A stretch of 64,000 nt of DNA, taken from Gordonibacter pamelaeae (GTDB lineage: Bacteria > Actinomycetota > Coriobacteriia > Coriobacteriales > Eggerthellaceae). The DNA is taken from NCBI RefSeq assembly GCF_042665095.1, contig NZ_JBHTBV010000008.1, one strand, 5' to 3'. The notes under the pieces are model-generated. The model worked only from the letters and a program-made list of their open reading frames with translations. It was not told where the DNA came from and ran no database searches. Position 1 is the stretch's first letter. Each line of letters opens with the position of its first letter. Below, piece after piece: positions 7,638-15,079 of this stretch. The position numbers and the translations under genes were made by a program.

Positions 7638-7932
7638 CGTTGTTTGGTCGTTTTCAGCTGAGCGGGACAGAGATAGGATAGTAGAGTACCTGCTCTATGA
7701 CCTTGCCTCGCCCCAAGCTGCAAGCCATGTGCTCGACGAGCTCGATAAAATGATCGTTATACTTAGTGATAACCCGAAGCTCTTTGCCCTATCGGCCGAG
7801 TCTCGGCTTGCGCGCATGGGGTATCGCAAGTACCTGTTCATGAGGTATGTGGTGCTTTATCGTGTGGAGGATCGCACGGTGAAGGTTGGCCGTATTTTCC
7901 ATACAGCGCAGAATTACGCCCGGCTCGTGTAG
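7627..7932 (+). CDS. Type II toxin, RelE/ParE family
   Basis: The 101-residue protein has the compact RelE/ParE fold pattern: VVWSFSAERDRDRIVEYL at the N-terminus and the strand pair YRKYLFMRYVVLYRVEDRTVKVGRIF near the C-terminus. RelE members cleave mRNA at the ribosome and ParE members poison gyrase; the sequence alone does not decide between them. It overlaps the upstream antitoxin by 11 bp. The stop codon lies inside a terminator hairpin. Confidence 0.87.
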   Translation: MAYNVVWSFSAERDRDRIVEYLLYDLASPQAASHVLDELDKMIVILSDNPKLFALSAESRLARMGYRKYLFMRYVVLYRVEDRTVKVGRIFHTAQNYARLV

Positions 7933-7941
7933 GCCGGGCGT
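7916..7941 (+). terminator. Terminator overlapping the toxin stop codon
   Basis: ACGCCCGGC and GCCGGGCGT (9 bp) flank an 8-base loop that contains the TAG stop, followed by TTTCGCTCTTT. It marks the end of the accessory region. Confidence 0.65.
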
Positions 7942-7949
7942 TTCGCTCT

Positions 7950-8564
7950 TTATCTGATGAAGTTCGTCATCACCTTGGGCTCCACCTCGGGGGCCGGCAC
8001 CTGGGCTGTGGCCTTCAGCAGCCAGGCCATGTTCCTGCCCAGGACGCGCATGATCTGCAGGCCCTCGGCGTCCTGCGCCACGTCGTCGGCCGTCTTGCCG
8101 TGGACCATGGGCCAGTAGTTCGACGAGACGACCGGCATGCAGCTGATTTGGAAGCACTTGTTCACCTGGTCGATGGCGGGCGTCGTGCCGGCGCGGCGGG
8201 CGGAGGCGACGGCGGCCGCGGGCTTGAAGCGCAGCCGCGCGCTCGCGGCGTAGAACATGCGGTCGAGCACGGCCAGCAGGGCGCCGTTCGCGCCGGCGTA
8301 GTAGACGGGCGTGCCCACCACCAGGCCGTCGGCGGCCTCGGCCTTTGCGATGAGGCCGTTCACCACGTCGTCGTCGAAGATACAGCGGGCGTCGCCGCGC
8401 TTGGCGCAGCCGCCGCAGCCGAGGCAACCGCGCACGGCCTCGCGGCCGATCCATGCTATCTCGGTCTCCACGCCCTCGGCCTCGAGCGCGCCGGCCACCT
8501 CGGCCAGCGCGGTGTGCGTGCAGCGCTTCTCGTTCGGGCTTCCGTTGATCAGCAGGACCTTCAT
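7950..8564 (-). CDS. NAD(P)H-dependent FMN reductase-like flavoprotein
   Basis: The 204-residue protein starts with MKVLLINGSPN, the phosphate-binding loop of the flavodoxin-like FMN reductase family. It has a cysteine cluster CLGCGGCAKRG near residue 45 and the flavin-contact segment VVGTPVYYAGANG near residue 85. Proteins of this type bind FMN and pass electrons from NAD(P)H to iron, quinones or other acceptors. Some carry an Fe-S cluster on such cysteines. I chose the ATG at 8564 because AGAGGAAGG precedes it; the upstream ATG at 8606 would add 14 unrelated residues. A second protein of similar design is encoded at 38111-38686. Confidence 0.82.
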   Translation of the reverse strand: MKVLLINGSPNEKRCTHTALAEVAGALEAEGVETEIAWIGREAVRGCLGCGGCAKRGDARCIFDDDVVNGLIAKAEAADGLVVGTPVYYAGANGALLAVLDRMFYAASARLRFKPAAAVASARRAGTTPAIDQVNKCFQISCMPVVSSNYWPMVHGKTADDVAQDAEGLQIMRVLGRNMAWLLKATAQVPAPEVEPKVMTNFIR

Positions 8565-8671
8565 GGGCGTGCCTTCCTCTCGCGTGGTCGTTCCTGTTTT
8601 GCTCATGTTCCAGATTAGCAGAAACTATGGCAGCCCGGTACCGATGGCGAACAACGGCCGGGGCCTTACGC

Positions 8672-8684
8672 TATACTGGCCGCA
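8672..8684 (+). promoter_or_regulatory. Possible -10 element giving a leaderless murI transcript
   Basis: TATACT (8672-8677) lies six bases before the murI ATG, so transcription would start at or next to the start codon. No good -35 and no ribosome site are visible. Confidence 0.35.
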
Positions 8685-9625
8685 TGGACGACATGCAGAC
8701 AACCTCCCCGGCATCCGACGCAGCCGCGGTGCCATCCTCGGCCCCGGGGCCCACAGCGCCCGCGCCCGCCTTCGACGATGCGCCCATCGGCGTGTTCGAC
8801 TCCGGGTTCGGCGGCCTCACCGTGGCGCGCGAGCTGGCGAAGGCGCTTCCGAGGGAATCCATCGTGTACCTGGGCGACTCGGCGCGGTGCCCCTACGGGC
8901 CGCGCACGCTGCAGGAGGTGGACGGCTTCGTGCAGCAGATCGGCGGCTGGCTTGTGGACCGCGGCGTGAAGATGGTGGTCATAGCCTGCAACACGGCCAC
9001 GGCGGCCGGGTTGGCGCACGCGCAGAGGACGTTCCCCGTGCCGGTCATCGGTGTGGTGGAGCCGGGGGCGCGCGCGGCGGCGCACGCCACGAGGAACAAC
9101 CGCGTGGGCGTCGTGGCCACGAAGGCCACGGTGGAGTCGAACGCGTACACGAAGGCCATCCGGCATCTGGACGCCGGCATCACCGTGTTCTCCACTGCCA
9201 CGCCGCGTTTCGTGGAGATTGCCGAACAGGGCATCCGCATGGCGGAGGGGCCGCTGGAGAACTACACGTCGCTCGCGTCGAAGGTGTACATCCGCCCGGC
9301 GTTCGAGGAGATAGCGCGCGAGTACCTGGAACCGCTGCGGCGCGCGGGCGTGGACACGCTCGTGCTGGGCTGCACGCACTTCCCGCTGCTCAAGGCGCTG
9401 ATCGGCGGGGTTATGGGGCGCGAGGTCACGCTCATCTCGTCGTCGACGGAGGCGGCGCGCGACGTGGCCGAGATCCTGGCACGCCGGAGCGCCTACGCGC
9501 GTGCCGACCATGAAGCCCGCTACGAATTTTTCACGACGGGCGACGACCTGGAGGAGTTCCGCGGCTTCGGCAGCCGCGTGTTCCGCGAGCCCATCGACAC
9601 GGTGGCGCACGTCGACCTTGTTTGA
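8684..9625 (+). CDS. murI: Glutamate racemase
   Basis: MurI interconverts L- and D-glutamate and so supplies D-glutamate for peptidoglycan. The 313-residue protein has an N-terminal ~30-residue Pro/Ala/Ser-rich extension, then IGVFDSGFGGLTVARE, the first catalytic cysteine at 102 (ACNTATA) and the second at 230 (GCTHFPLL), each in its normal motif. The start at 8684 is uncertain: no Shine-Dalgarno sequence precedes it and a -10-like TATACT ends six bases upstream. rdgB follows 95 bp downstream in the same direction, a common pairing. Confidence 0.95.
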   Translation: MDDMQTTSPASDAAAVPSSAPGPTAPAPAFDDAPIGVFDSGFGGLTVARELAKALPRESIVYLGDSARCPYGPRTLQEVDGFVQQIGGWLVDRGVKMVVIACNTATAAGLAHAQRTFPVPVIGVVEPGARAAAHATRNNRVGVVATKATVESNAYTKAIRHLDAGITVFSTATPRFVEIAEQGIRMAEGPLENYTSLASKVYIRPAFEEIAREYLEPLRRAGVDTLVLGCTHFPLLKALIGGVMGREVTLISSSTEAARDVAEILARRSAYARADHEARYEFFTTGDDLEEFRGFGSRVFREPIDTVAHVDLV

Positions 9626-9720
9626 CGGCGGCGCGGCGAGGGCCGCGGAGCCCAGGCGGCGATGAAAGACGACGACGCACCGCGGTTTGCCACGGTGCGC
9701 GGTAGGGAAGGGGAGCTGCT

Positions 9721-10335
9721 ATGAAGACGGTGGTGCTGGCCACGAACAACGCCCACAAGGTAGCGGAGATCGCCACGGCGCTGGACTTCCCGGATTGGGA
9801 GTTCCGCACGCTGCGTGAACTGGGCATAGAGTCCGACCCGGCGGAGGACGCCGACACGTTCGAGGGCAACGCGCGCATCAAGGCGCAAGCGGCGCACGAG
9901 GCGTCCGGCGGGCTCGCGGCGTTGGCCGACGACTCCGGCCTGGTGGTTGATGCGCTCGACGGCGCGCCCGGCGTGCACTCGGCCCGCTATGCCGGCGAGC
10001 CGTGCGATGACGCCGCGAACAACGCCAAGCTGCTCGCGGCGCTGGGCAACGTGCCGGACGCCGAGCGCGCCGCCCGCTTCGCAAGCACGCTCGTGTTCGT
10101 GGACGAGGACGGTTCGGAGATCGTGGCGGAGGGTACGGTCGAGGGCCGCATCGGGCACGAGGGACGGGGAAGCGAGGGCTTCGGCTACGACCCGCTGTTC
10201 CTGCCGGACGTGTTCGGCGGCGCCCGCACGCTCGCCGAGGTCGACCGCGACGAGAAGAACGCCGTGTCCCACCGCGGCAACGCCCTGCGCCAACTGCGCG
10301 CCAAGCTCCAGGAAGCCGGCGGCGCCAACGCCTAG
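9721..10335 (+). CDS. rdgB: RdgB/HAM1 family dITP/XTP pyrophosphatase
   Basis: This house-cleaning enzyme hydrolyses dITP, ITP and XTP to the monophosphates and keeps deaminated purines out of DNA and RNA. The 204-residue protein has all family blocks: LATNNAHKVAEI at the N-terminus, LADDSGLVVDAL, GSEGFGYDPLF and SHRGNALRQL. AGGGAAGGGGAG lies just before the ATG. It is probably co-transcribed with murI, and a 20-codon frame from 9662 ends in ATGA overlap with this start. Confidence 0.95.
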   Translation: MKTVVLATNNAHKVAEIATALDFPDWEFRTLRELGIESDPAEDADTFEGNARIKAQAAHEASGGLAALADDSGLVVDALDGAPGVHSARYAGEPCDDAANNAKLLAALGNVPDAERAARFASTLVFVDEDGSEIVAEGTVEGRIGHEGRGSEGFGYDPLFLPDVFGGARTLAEVDRDEKNAVSHRGNALRQLRAKLQEAGGANA

Positions 10336-10545
10336 AGCGATGCTAAACTCGCCTGTTCGGCAACGTCGACGCGGGCTTCGGCGCACGGGGCGCGCCGTCC
10401 GCTTCGTGTCGCGCGGCCTCTTTCCGCCTCCTGAGCTGAGTGAGCTTGGGGGCGTAGGGACGCGTAGCAAATACCGGAAACGCTGATGAAGCCGCCCTCG
10501 CCACGATGGCGGCTTCTGCTATAATAGCCCCTGCCGTTTCGGCGT

Positions 10546-10622
10546 CGGGGCGTGGCGCAGCTTGGTAGCGCGCCTGCTTTGGGAGCAGGATGTCGCAGGT
10601 TCAAATCCTGTCGCCCCGACCA
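10546..10622 (+). tRNA. tRNA-Pro (anticodon TGG)
   Basis: A 7-bp acceptor stem CGGGGCG/CGCCCCG, the loop TTTGGGA with anticodon TGG, a GGTTCAAATC T-loop and encoded CCA are all present. TATAAT at 10520-10525 is a likely -10 element. Confidence 0.96.
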
Positions 10623-10750
10623 CTGAAAGACTGCTGTCATGGTTTGAAATCAAGCGAGGGCCCAGCTTCTTTGGCTATTGGCATTTGAAGGGGGCTGGTG
10701 CTGATCATGTATCATGGTCGGGTCGGCTTGCGAGCGGAGGGGGCGAAACG

Positions 10751-11404
10751 GTGGTCTCGGTCTATGCGGAAAAGAAGCTCCAGAGTTCTTTTAGCGGGGT
10801 TCCCTATGCGATAGCCGCCGCGATCTTCCTGGTCATAGGGGTGTCGGCTTTCGTGTCGTTCCTTGCGAGCGCATTGGGCGCCGGGCCGTCCGGCTACGAC
10901 CTGGACGACGGTATCGTCGCGCTCGTCGCCTTCGTGGTTCCCGGCGCGTACTTTGCGTACCGTTGGCGTGCTGAGAGGGCCAAGCGCAACTTGTTCAAAA
11001 GCTACGTGTTCGCGATCGATGATGTGGAAACGCCCCTAATAGACCTCGCGGCGCTTGTTGGGCGCTCCCTGAATGAGACGGACCGTGACCTACGTGAGCT
11101 CATCGGCGAGGGTTGGTATCCGGGCGCGTACGTCGACCGTGGCAATTATATGTTCGTGCGCTCTCTGGAAACGGAGGCGAAGGCGTTCGGTGGTCAAGGC
11201 CCTTTGCCTCCTGCCAGCGTGACGACGGCGGGAGGCTCGCCCCGTCGTGCAAGCGTGCGAAAAACGTACAAACCCCTTGATCCTGAAATAGCCGATATCG
11301 TCCTCCAGTGTCCGCAGTGCGGCGAGCTGAACTACCGAACCCCGAACTTGGAAGCGTGCGAGTTCTGCGGTGCGGACTTGCGGGGGCTCCAGGATGGCCG
11401 TTAG
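10751..11404 (+). CDS. Two-TM protein with winged-helix-like segment and C-terminal zinc ribbon
   Basis: A GTG start after GGAGGGGG gives 217 residues; longer readings would begin inside the tRNA. Two membrane helices (about 18-43 and 53-71) are followed by a cytoplasmic segment at 94-137 (LIDLAALVGRSL ... LIGEGWYPGAYVD) that looks like a winged helix. After a basic linker, a zinc ribbon has cysteines at 187, 190, 203 and 206 (CPQCG ... CEFCG). The next gene overlaps by 11 bp and repeats the plan of two helices plus a winged-helix-like domain. The two products may form one membrane complex. No family name is recognised and function is unknown. Confidence 0.7.
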   Translation: MVSVYAEKKLQSSFSGVPYAIAAAIFLVIGVSAFVSFLASALGAGPSGYDLDDGIVALVAFVVPGAYFAYRWRAERAKRNLFKSYVFAIDDVETPLIDLAALVGRSLNETDRDLRELIGEGWYPGAYVDRGNYMFVRSLETEAKAFGGQGPLPPASVTTAGGSPRRASVRKTYKPLDPEIADIVLQCPQCGELNYRTPNLEACEFCGADLRGLQDGR

Positions 11405-11825
11405 CAGGAAAGATCTGTATCTCTTCAATCCGGGTGCGGTGCGCCGCGGCATCGGACTCATGCTGCTGTTTCTCGGCTCGCTTCACGTCTTCGTTGCCGT
11501 GCTCGTGGGTCTCGGCGTCCTCGAAACCACGATCACCTTCCAAGAGAGAATGGCGAGCTGCGCGGCATGCCTCATCGCTGGCTCGGCATGCCTTGCATGG
11601 GGTCGAAGCCGACGGCGATGGTTCCGCCTAGCGCGAGAGTACGACGGGCTTGTCGGCGACGGCTCCGATATCGCCGAAATCTCTTCGCGCAAGGGAACTT
11701 CTGCCGCCGAGGTCGTCGACGATCTCGGCAGGCTGAAGAAGAAGGGGCTCCTTCCCGATTGCGCCGTCGACTACGACACGGGTGAGGTGCGCCGTCACCC
11801 CAGCCCCTGGTCCACGTCGAAGTAG
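11394..11825 (+). CDS. Two-TM protein with cytoplasmic winged-helix-like domain
   Basis: The 143-residue product overlaps the preceding gene by 11 bp, indicating translational coupling. Membrane helices lie at about 18-43 and 52-70. The cytoplasmic part (88-132: DIAEISSRKGTS ... LGRLKKKGLLPDC) has the helix-turn-helix and wing rhythm of PCI or winged-helix domains and parallels residues 94-137 of its partner. There is no zinc ribbon. Its 3' end overlaps the convergent ligD gene by 31 bp. Function is unknown. Membrane-bound signalling or regulation is an inference from architecture only. Confidence 0.65.
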   Translation: MAVSRKDLYLFNPGAVRRGIGLMLLFLGSLHVFVAVLVGLGVLETTITFQERMASCAACLIAGSACLAWGRSRRRWFRLAREYDGLVGDGSDIAEISSRKGTSAAEVVDDLGRLKKKGLLPDCAVDYDTGEVRRHPSPWSTSK

Positions 11826-14365
11826 CCCTTCCAGGGGTCGGGGGAGGCGGCGCGGGCGAGGGCGGCTTCCAGGTGGATGGCGTCGGGGGCCACCGTGTCC
11901 AGCTCGTCCCAGGCGAGGGGGGCCGACACGGGCGCGCCCTGCCTCGCGCGCAGGGAGTAGGGGGCCACGCTCGTGGCGCCGCGGCCGTTGCGCATCCAGT
12001 CGATGAATATCTTGCCGTTGCGCTTGGCCAGGCGCACGTTGCTGGTGTAGCGGTCGGGCCACTTCTCGGCCATCACCTGCGCCATGCGGCGTGCGAACTG
12101 GCGGAACGCGTCCCAGGACGAGGCGGGCTCGAACGGCACCACCACATGGTAGCCCTTGCCCCCGCTCGTCTTCAGAAACGACGTGAGCGACAAATCGTCC
12201 AGGAGGCCCTTCAGGTCGCGCACGCCGCGGCGCACCTGCTCGAGGTCGAGGCCCTTGTCCGGGTCGAGGTCGAACACCATCGTGTCGGGGTGCTCGAGCT
12301 CGTCCACCCGGCTGCCCCACACGTGGAACTCCATGGTGTCCATCTGCGCTTCGGACACAAGCCCTTCGGCGCTCTCCAGGTAGAAGTACTCCTCCGTCCC
12401 GCCGTCGCTTGCAGGGACGTCGATGGTGACTATCCCGGAGCTGCCGGGACCCGGGTGCTTCTTGAAGAAGCAGGCCGAGCCCACGCCGCGCGGGCAGCGC
12501 ACGATGCTCAGCACGCGGCCGCCCACGTAGGGCAGCATGCGCTCGGCAACCTGCGCGTAGTACCTGACCATCTGCTCCTTCGTGATGCCGCTCTCGCCGA
12601 ACATCACCTTGCCGGGGTTCGTGACGGTCACGCCGTCGATGACGAGCCCGCCTTTTCTGCTCGCGGTAACCATGGGACGCTCCAATCGGTCGGGGGAATG
12701 CGGCGCTGACGACGGCCGCGCGGAAGGGCTCGCCGACGCCTGCGGGGAGTTCGCCGCCTGCGGGGCGGCTACAGGCCTTGCGCCGTCCGCAGCCGCCGTG
12801 GCGGGGGAGGGGTCTGTGGCGATGTCAGCGTGCCCGCCCTCGTCCGGTTCCTCGCGCCGCACGGCGCGCGGGTCCTTGTCGGCGCGCAGGCCCAGGTAGC
12901 TGGGGTGGCGCAAGAGCCCGTCCTGCGTCCATTCGGCAAAGCGGACTTCGGCCACCAGCTTCGGCTCGAGCCAGGCCGCCTGCTCGTGCGGCCGCGGCTT
13001 CGGCGGGTTCTCGAACGGCGCGTCGGCGCGCTGCAGGCCGGTGACGGCCCTTTCCAGCTCGTGCGCCTCGGCTGCTCCCAGGCCCGAACCCACGCGGCCG
13101 ACGTAGCGGAGCCCGCCGTCGTCGTAGGCGCCGAGCAGCAGCGAGCTCACGCCCGTGCGGTTCTTCTCGGAGCGCGTGTAGCCGCCGACGACGAACTCCT
13201 GGCGATGGTCGCACTTCAATTTGACCCAGTCGCCGTTGCGCGCACCGCGGTAGGGAGCCGCGGCGCGCTTGCCCACCACGCCCTCGAGGCGCAGCTCGCA
13301 GGCGGCGTGAAGGCTGTCCTCGCCCCGCCCGCGCACGTGGCTGCTGTAGCGTATGCTGGCGGGCGCGCCTTCCAGCAGCTGCTCGAGCACTTCCTTGCGC
13401 TCGAGCAAGGGGCGGTCCCGCAGGTCCGCGCCTTCAAGCGCCAGCAGGTCGAACACGAGGTAGGCGGGCTGCGGGCCGCCGGGGTTGCGCAGGAAGTTCT
13501 GGAGGGCCTGGAAGTCGGTGCGGCCGTCAGCGTCGATCATCGCCACCTCTCCGTCCAGCACGAACACGCGGCCGGCGGACCAGTCGGCAAGCTCGGCGGC
13601 GATGGCGGGGAAATGCCCGGTGTAGTCCTTGCCGTTGCGGCTGACCAGCCGCGCGCGGTTCTCCTCCACGAACGCAAGCATGCGGTAGCCGTCGTACTTC
13701 ACCTCGTACACCCACCCGTCGCCCTTCGGCGCCGCCGACGCGAGCTTCGCCAGCTCCACGTCGGCGCGGTCGAAGGGGTTGCGCGCAAGCCGCCCGTCGC
13801 CGCCGGACGCTATCTCGTCCATGGTGCGGCCCGTGCGCACGCTCGTGCCGAAGCCGGCGATGCCGGGCTCGTCCTGCACGTGCCCGTCCTTCTCCTTGAT
13901 GAGGAGCCAGTTGTCTCCGTGCTCGCCCGCCTTGGGCTTCAGCCGCACGAGCACCCAGGCGCCCTTGAGGCGCCGGCCGTCCAGCACGAACTTCAGCTCG
14001 CCGTCGCGCAGGCCCGCCTCGACGTCGCCGAGCGGTTCCCAGAACCCCTCGTCCCAGAGCATCACCGTGCCGCCGCCGTACTCGCCCTGCGGAATGGTTC
14101 CCTCGAAGTTGCGGTACTCCAGCGGATGGTCCTCCACGTGCACGGCCAGCCGCTTGTCGCGCGGGTTGTACGAGGGCCCCTTGGGCACCGCCCAGCTCAG
14201 CAGCACCCCGTCCCATTCCAGGCGCAGGTCGTAGTGGTCGCGGCGGGCCAGGTGGTGCTGCACGAGGAACCGCAGGCGCCCCGCGGGCTCGCCGCCCACG
14301 CCCTCCGGCTCGGAGGTTCGGTTGAAATCGCGCTTCTCGTTGTAGGCGCTCAGCTTCGCGGGCAC
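11795..14365 (-). CDS. ligD: LigD, multifunctional NHEJ DNA ligase (PE-Lig-Pol)
   Basis: LigD repairs double-strand breaks with Ku by end processing, gap filling and sealing. The 856-residue protein carries, in order, the 3'-phosphoesterase domain (about 30-145, with HHLARRDHYDLRLEWDG), the ATP-dependent ligase domain (about 200-520, nucleotidyl lysine in EVKYDGYR at residue 223) and the primase-like polymerase domain (about 575-856, with FDLDPDKGLD). The two last domains are joined by an Ala/Ser/Pro-rich linker. This order is the one known from Pseudomonas, whereas mycobacteria have Pol first. No ku gene lies in the window. The gene converges on the membrane cassette with a 31-bp overlap. 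Confidence 0.95.
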   Translation of the reverse strand: MPAKLSAYNEKRDFNRTSEPEGVGGEPAGRLRFLVQHHLARRDHYDLRLEWDGVLLSWAVPKGPSYNPRDKRLAVHVEDHPLEYRNFEGTIPQGEYGGGTVMLWDEGFWEPLGDVEAGLRDGELKFVLDGRRLKGAWVLVRLKPKAGEHGDNWLLIKEKDGHVQDEPGIAGFGTSVRTGRTMDEIASGGDGRLARNPFDRADVELAKLASAAPKGDGWVYEVKYDGYRMLAFVEENRARLVSRNGKDYTGHFPAIAAELADWSAGRVFVLDGEVAMIDADGRTDFQALQNFLRNPGGPQPAYLVFDLLALEGADLRDRPLLERKEVLEQLLEGAPASIRYSSHVRGRGEDSLHAACELRLEGVVGKRAAAPYRGARNGDWVKLKCDHRQEFVVGGYTRSEKNRTGVSSLLLGAYDDGGLRYVGRVGSGLGAAEAHELERAVTGLQRADAPFENPPKPRPHEQAAWLEPKLVAEVRFAEWTQDGLLRHPSYLGLRADKDPRAVRREEPDEGGHADIATDPSPATAAADGARPVAAPQAANSPQASASPSARPSSAPHSPDRLERPMVTASRKGGLVIDGVTVTNPGKVMFGESGITKEQMVRYYAQVAERMLPYVGGRVLSIVRCPRGVGSACFFKKHPGPGSSGIVTIDVPASDGGTEEYFYLESAEGLVSEAQMDTMEFHVWGSRVDELEHPDTMVFDLDPDKGLDLEQVRRGVRDLKGLLDDLSLTSFLKTSGGKGYHVVVPFEPASSWDAFRQFARRMAQVMAEKWPDRYTSNVRLAKRNGKIFIDWMRNGRGATSVAPYSLRARQGAPVSAPLAWDELDTVAPDAIHLEAALARAASPDPWKGYFDVDQGLG

Positions 14366-14458
14366 GGCGGATACCTCCGCATCTTCCGGGTTTTACTTGG
14401 ATGCTCGATATTCTCGCTCGCAGGGGGCCATCTTGCGGTACAATAATCGCCGCGTTAC

Positions 14459-14532
14459 GCGGGTGTGGTTCAATGGTAGAACCTGAGCCTTCCAAGCTCA
14501 TGACGCGGGTTCGATTCCCGTCACCCGCTCCA
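14459..14532 (+). tRNA. tRNA-Gly (anticodon TCC)
   Basis: Acceptor GCGGGTG/CACCCGC, anticodon loop CTTCCAA, T-arm GGGTTCGATTCCC and encoded CCA are present. TACAAT upstream at about 14439 is a plausible -10. The gene is divergent from ligD. Confidence 0.96.
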
Positions 14533-14542
14533 CGGAAACACG

Positions 14543-14571
14543 ACGGCCCTGCCAATTGGCGGGGCCGTTTT
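14543..14571 (+). terminator. Terminator of tRNA-Gly
   Basis: An 11-bp stem from ACGGCCC around an AATT loop to GGGCCGT, with one G-T pair, is followed by TTTT. Confidence 0.75.
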
Positions 14572-14662
14572 GGATTGCCGGGGTTGGGGGGGTGGCGCAA
14601 GCCGGATTCGGTCTGGCTCGACGCAGGGCGCCTGGCAGCTTGGGTTTCGCGACGTGCCGCGC

Positions 14663-14905
14663 TCAGCCCGCCTTCCCGCGCAGGTAGGCGATGATGTCGT
14701 CGGACTCGTACATCGGCTTGTTGCCGATGACGAGGCAGGGAACCTGCTTCTTGCCGCCGATGTGGATGAGGTCGTTCTGGTTGCCGGGCTGGAGCGTGTC
14801 GCGCATGTCCAGGTTGATCTTGTTGTCCTGCATGAAACGCAGCACTTTCTGGCAGTAGGGACACGACTTCTTGTAGTACAGGGTGTGGTCTTCCAGATAA
14901 GGCAT
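14663..14905 (-). CDS. Glutaredoxin-like protein
   Basis: The 80-residue protein has the thioredoxin-fold glutaredoxin layout with the redox pair CPYC at 15-18, the cis-proline segment KQVPCLVI near residue 56 and a C-terminal helix. It would reduce disulfides or transfer electrons using thiols such as glutathione or another low-molecular-weight thiol. The ATG at 14905 follows AAAGGAA; an upstream in-frame codon at 14923 lacks a site. It stands alone between tRNA-Gly and the MFS gene. Confidence 0.85.
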   Translation of the reverse strand: MPYLEDHTLYYKKSCPYCQKVLRFMQDNKINLDMRDTLQPGNQNDLIHIGGKKQVPCLVIGNKPMYESDDIIAYLRGKAG

Positions 14906-15046
14906 GGACGTTCCTTTCCTCATCGCTCGAGCAAGCGGCCTCGACGATATATATGAACGGAAACTTTATCATAGGCGAGCACCCCGATTTGTTTGCAGCC
15001 GAGGGCCAACTTGTTGCCGAGCGGTTTACTTTATTAAGATAAAGCA

Positions 15047-15068
15047 AAGGGGCGTCCGCACGCCCCTT
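15047..15068 (-). terminator. Terminator of the MFS gene
   Basis: On the minus strand AAGGGGCGT and ACGCCCCTT form a 9-bp stem with a 4-base loop, followed by TGCTTTATC. It lies 12 bp past the MFS stop codon. Confidence 0.7.
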
Positions 15069-15079
15069 GGAACCGTGCC

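Noticed and set aside
10562..10750. 5' extension of the zinc-ribbon membrane protein into tRNA-Pro
   Set aside because: The start would lie within the tRNA; a GTG at 10751 has a proper ribosome site.
12830..14446. 538-codon plus-strand frame opposite ligD
   Set aside because: It is antisense to well-supported LigD domains and shows no domain of its own.
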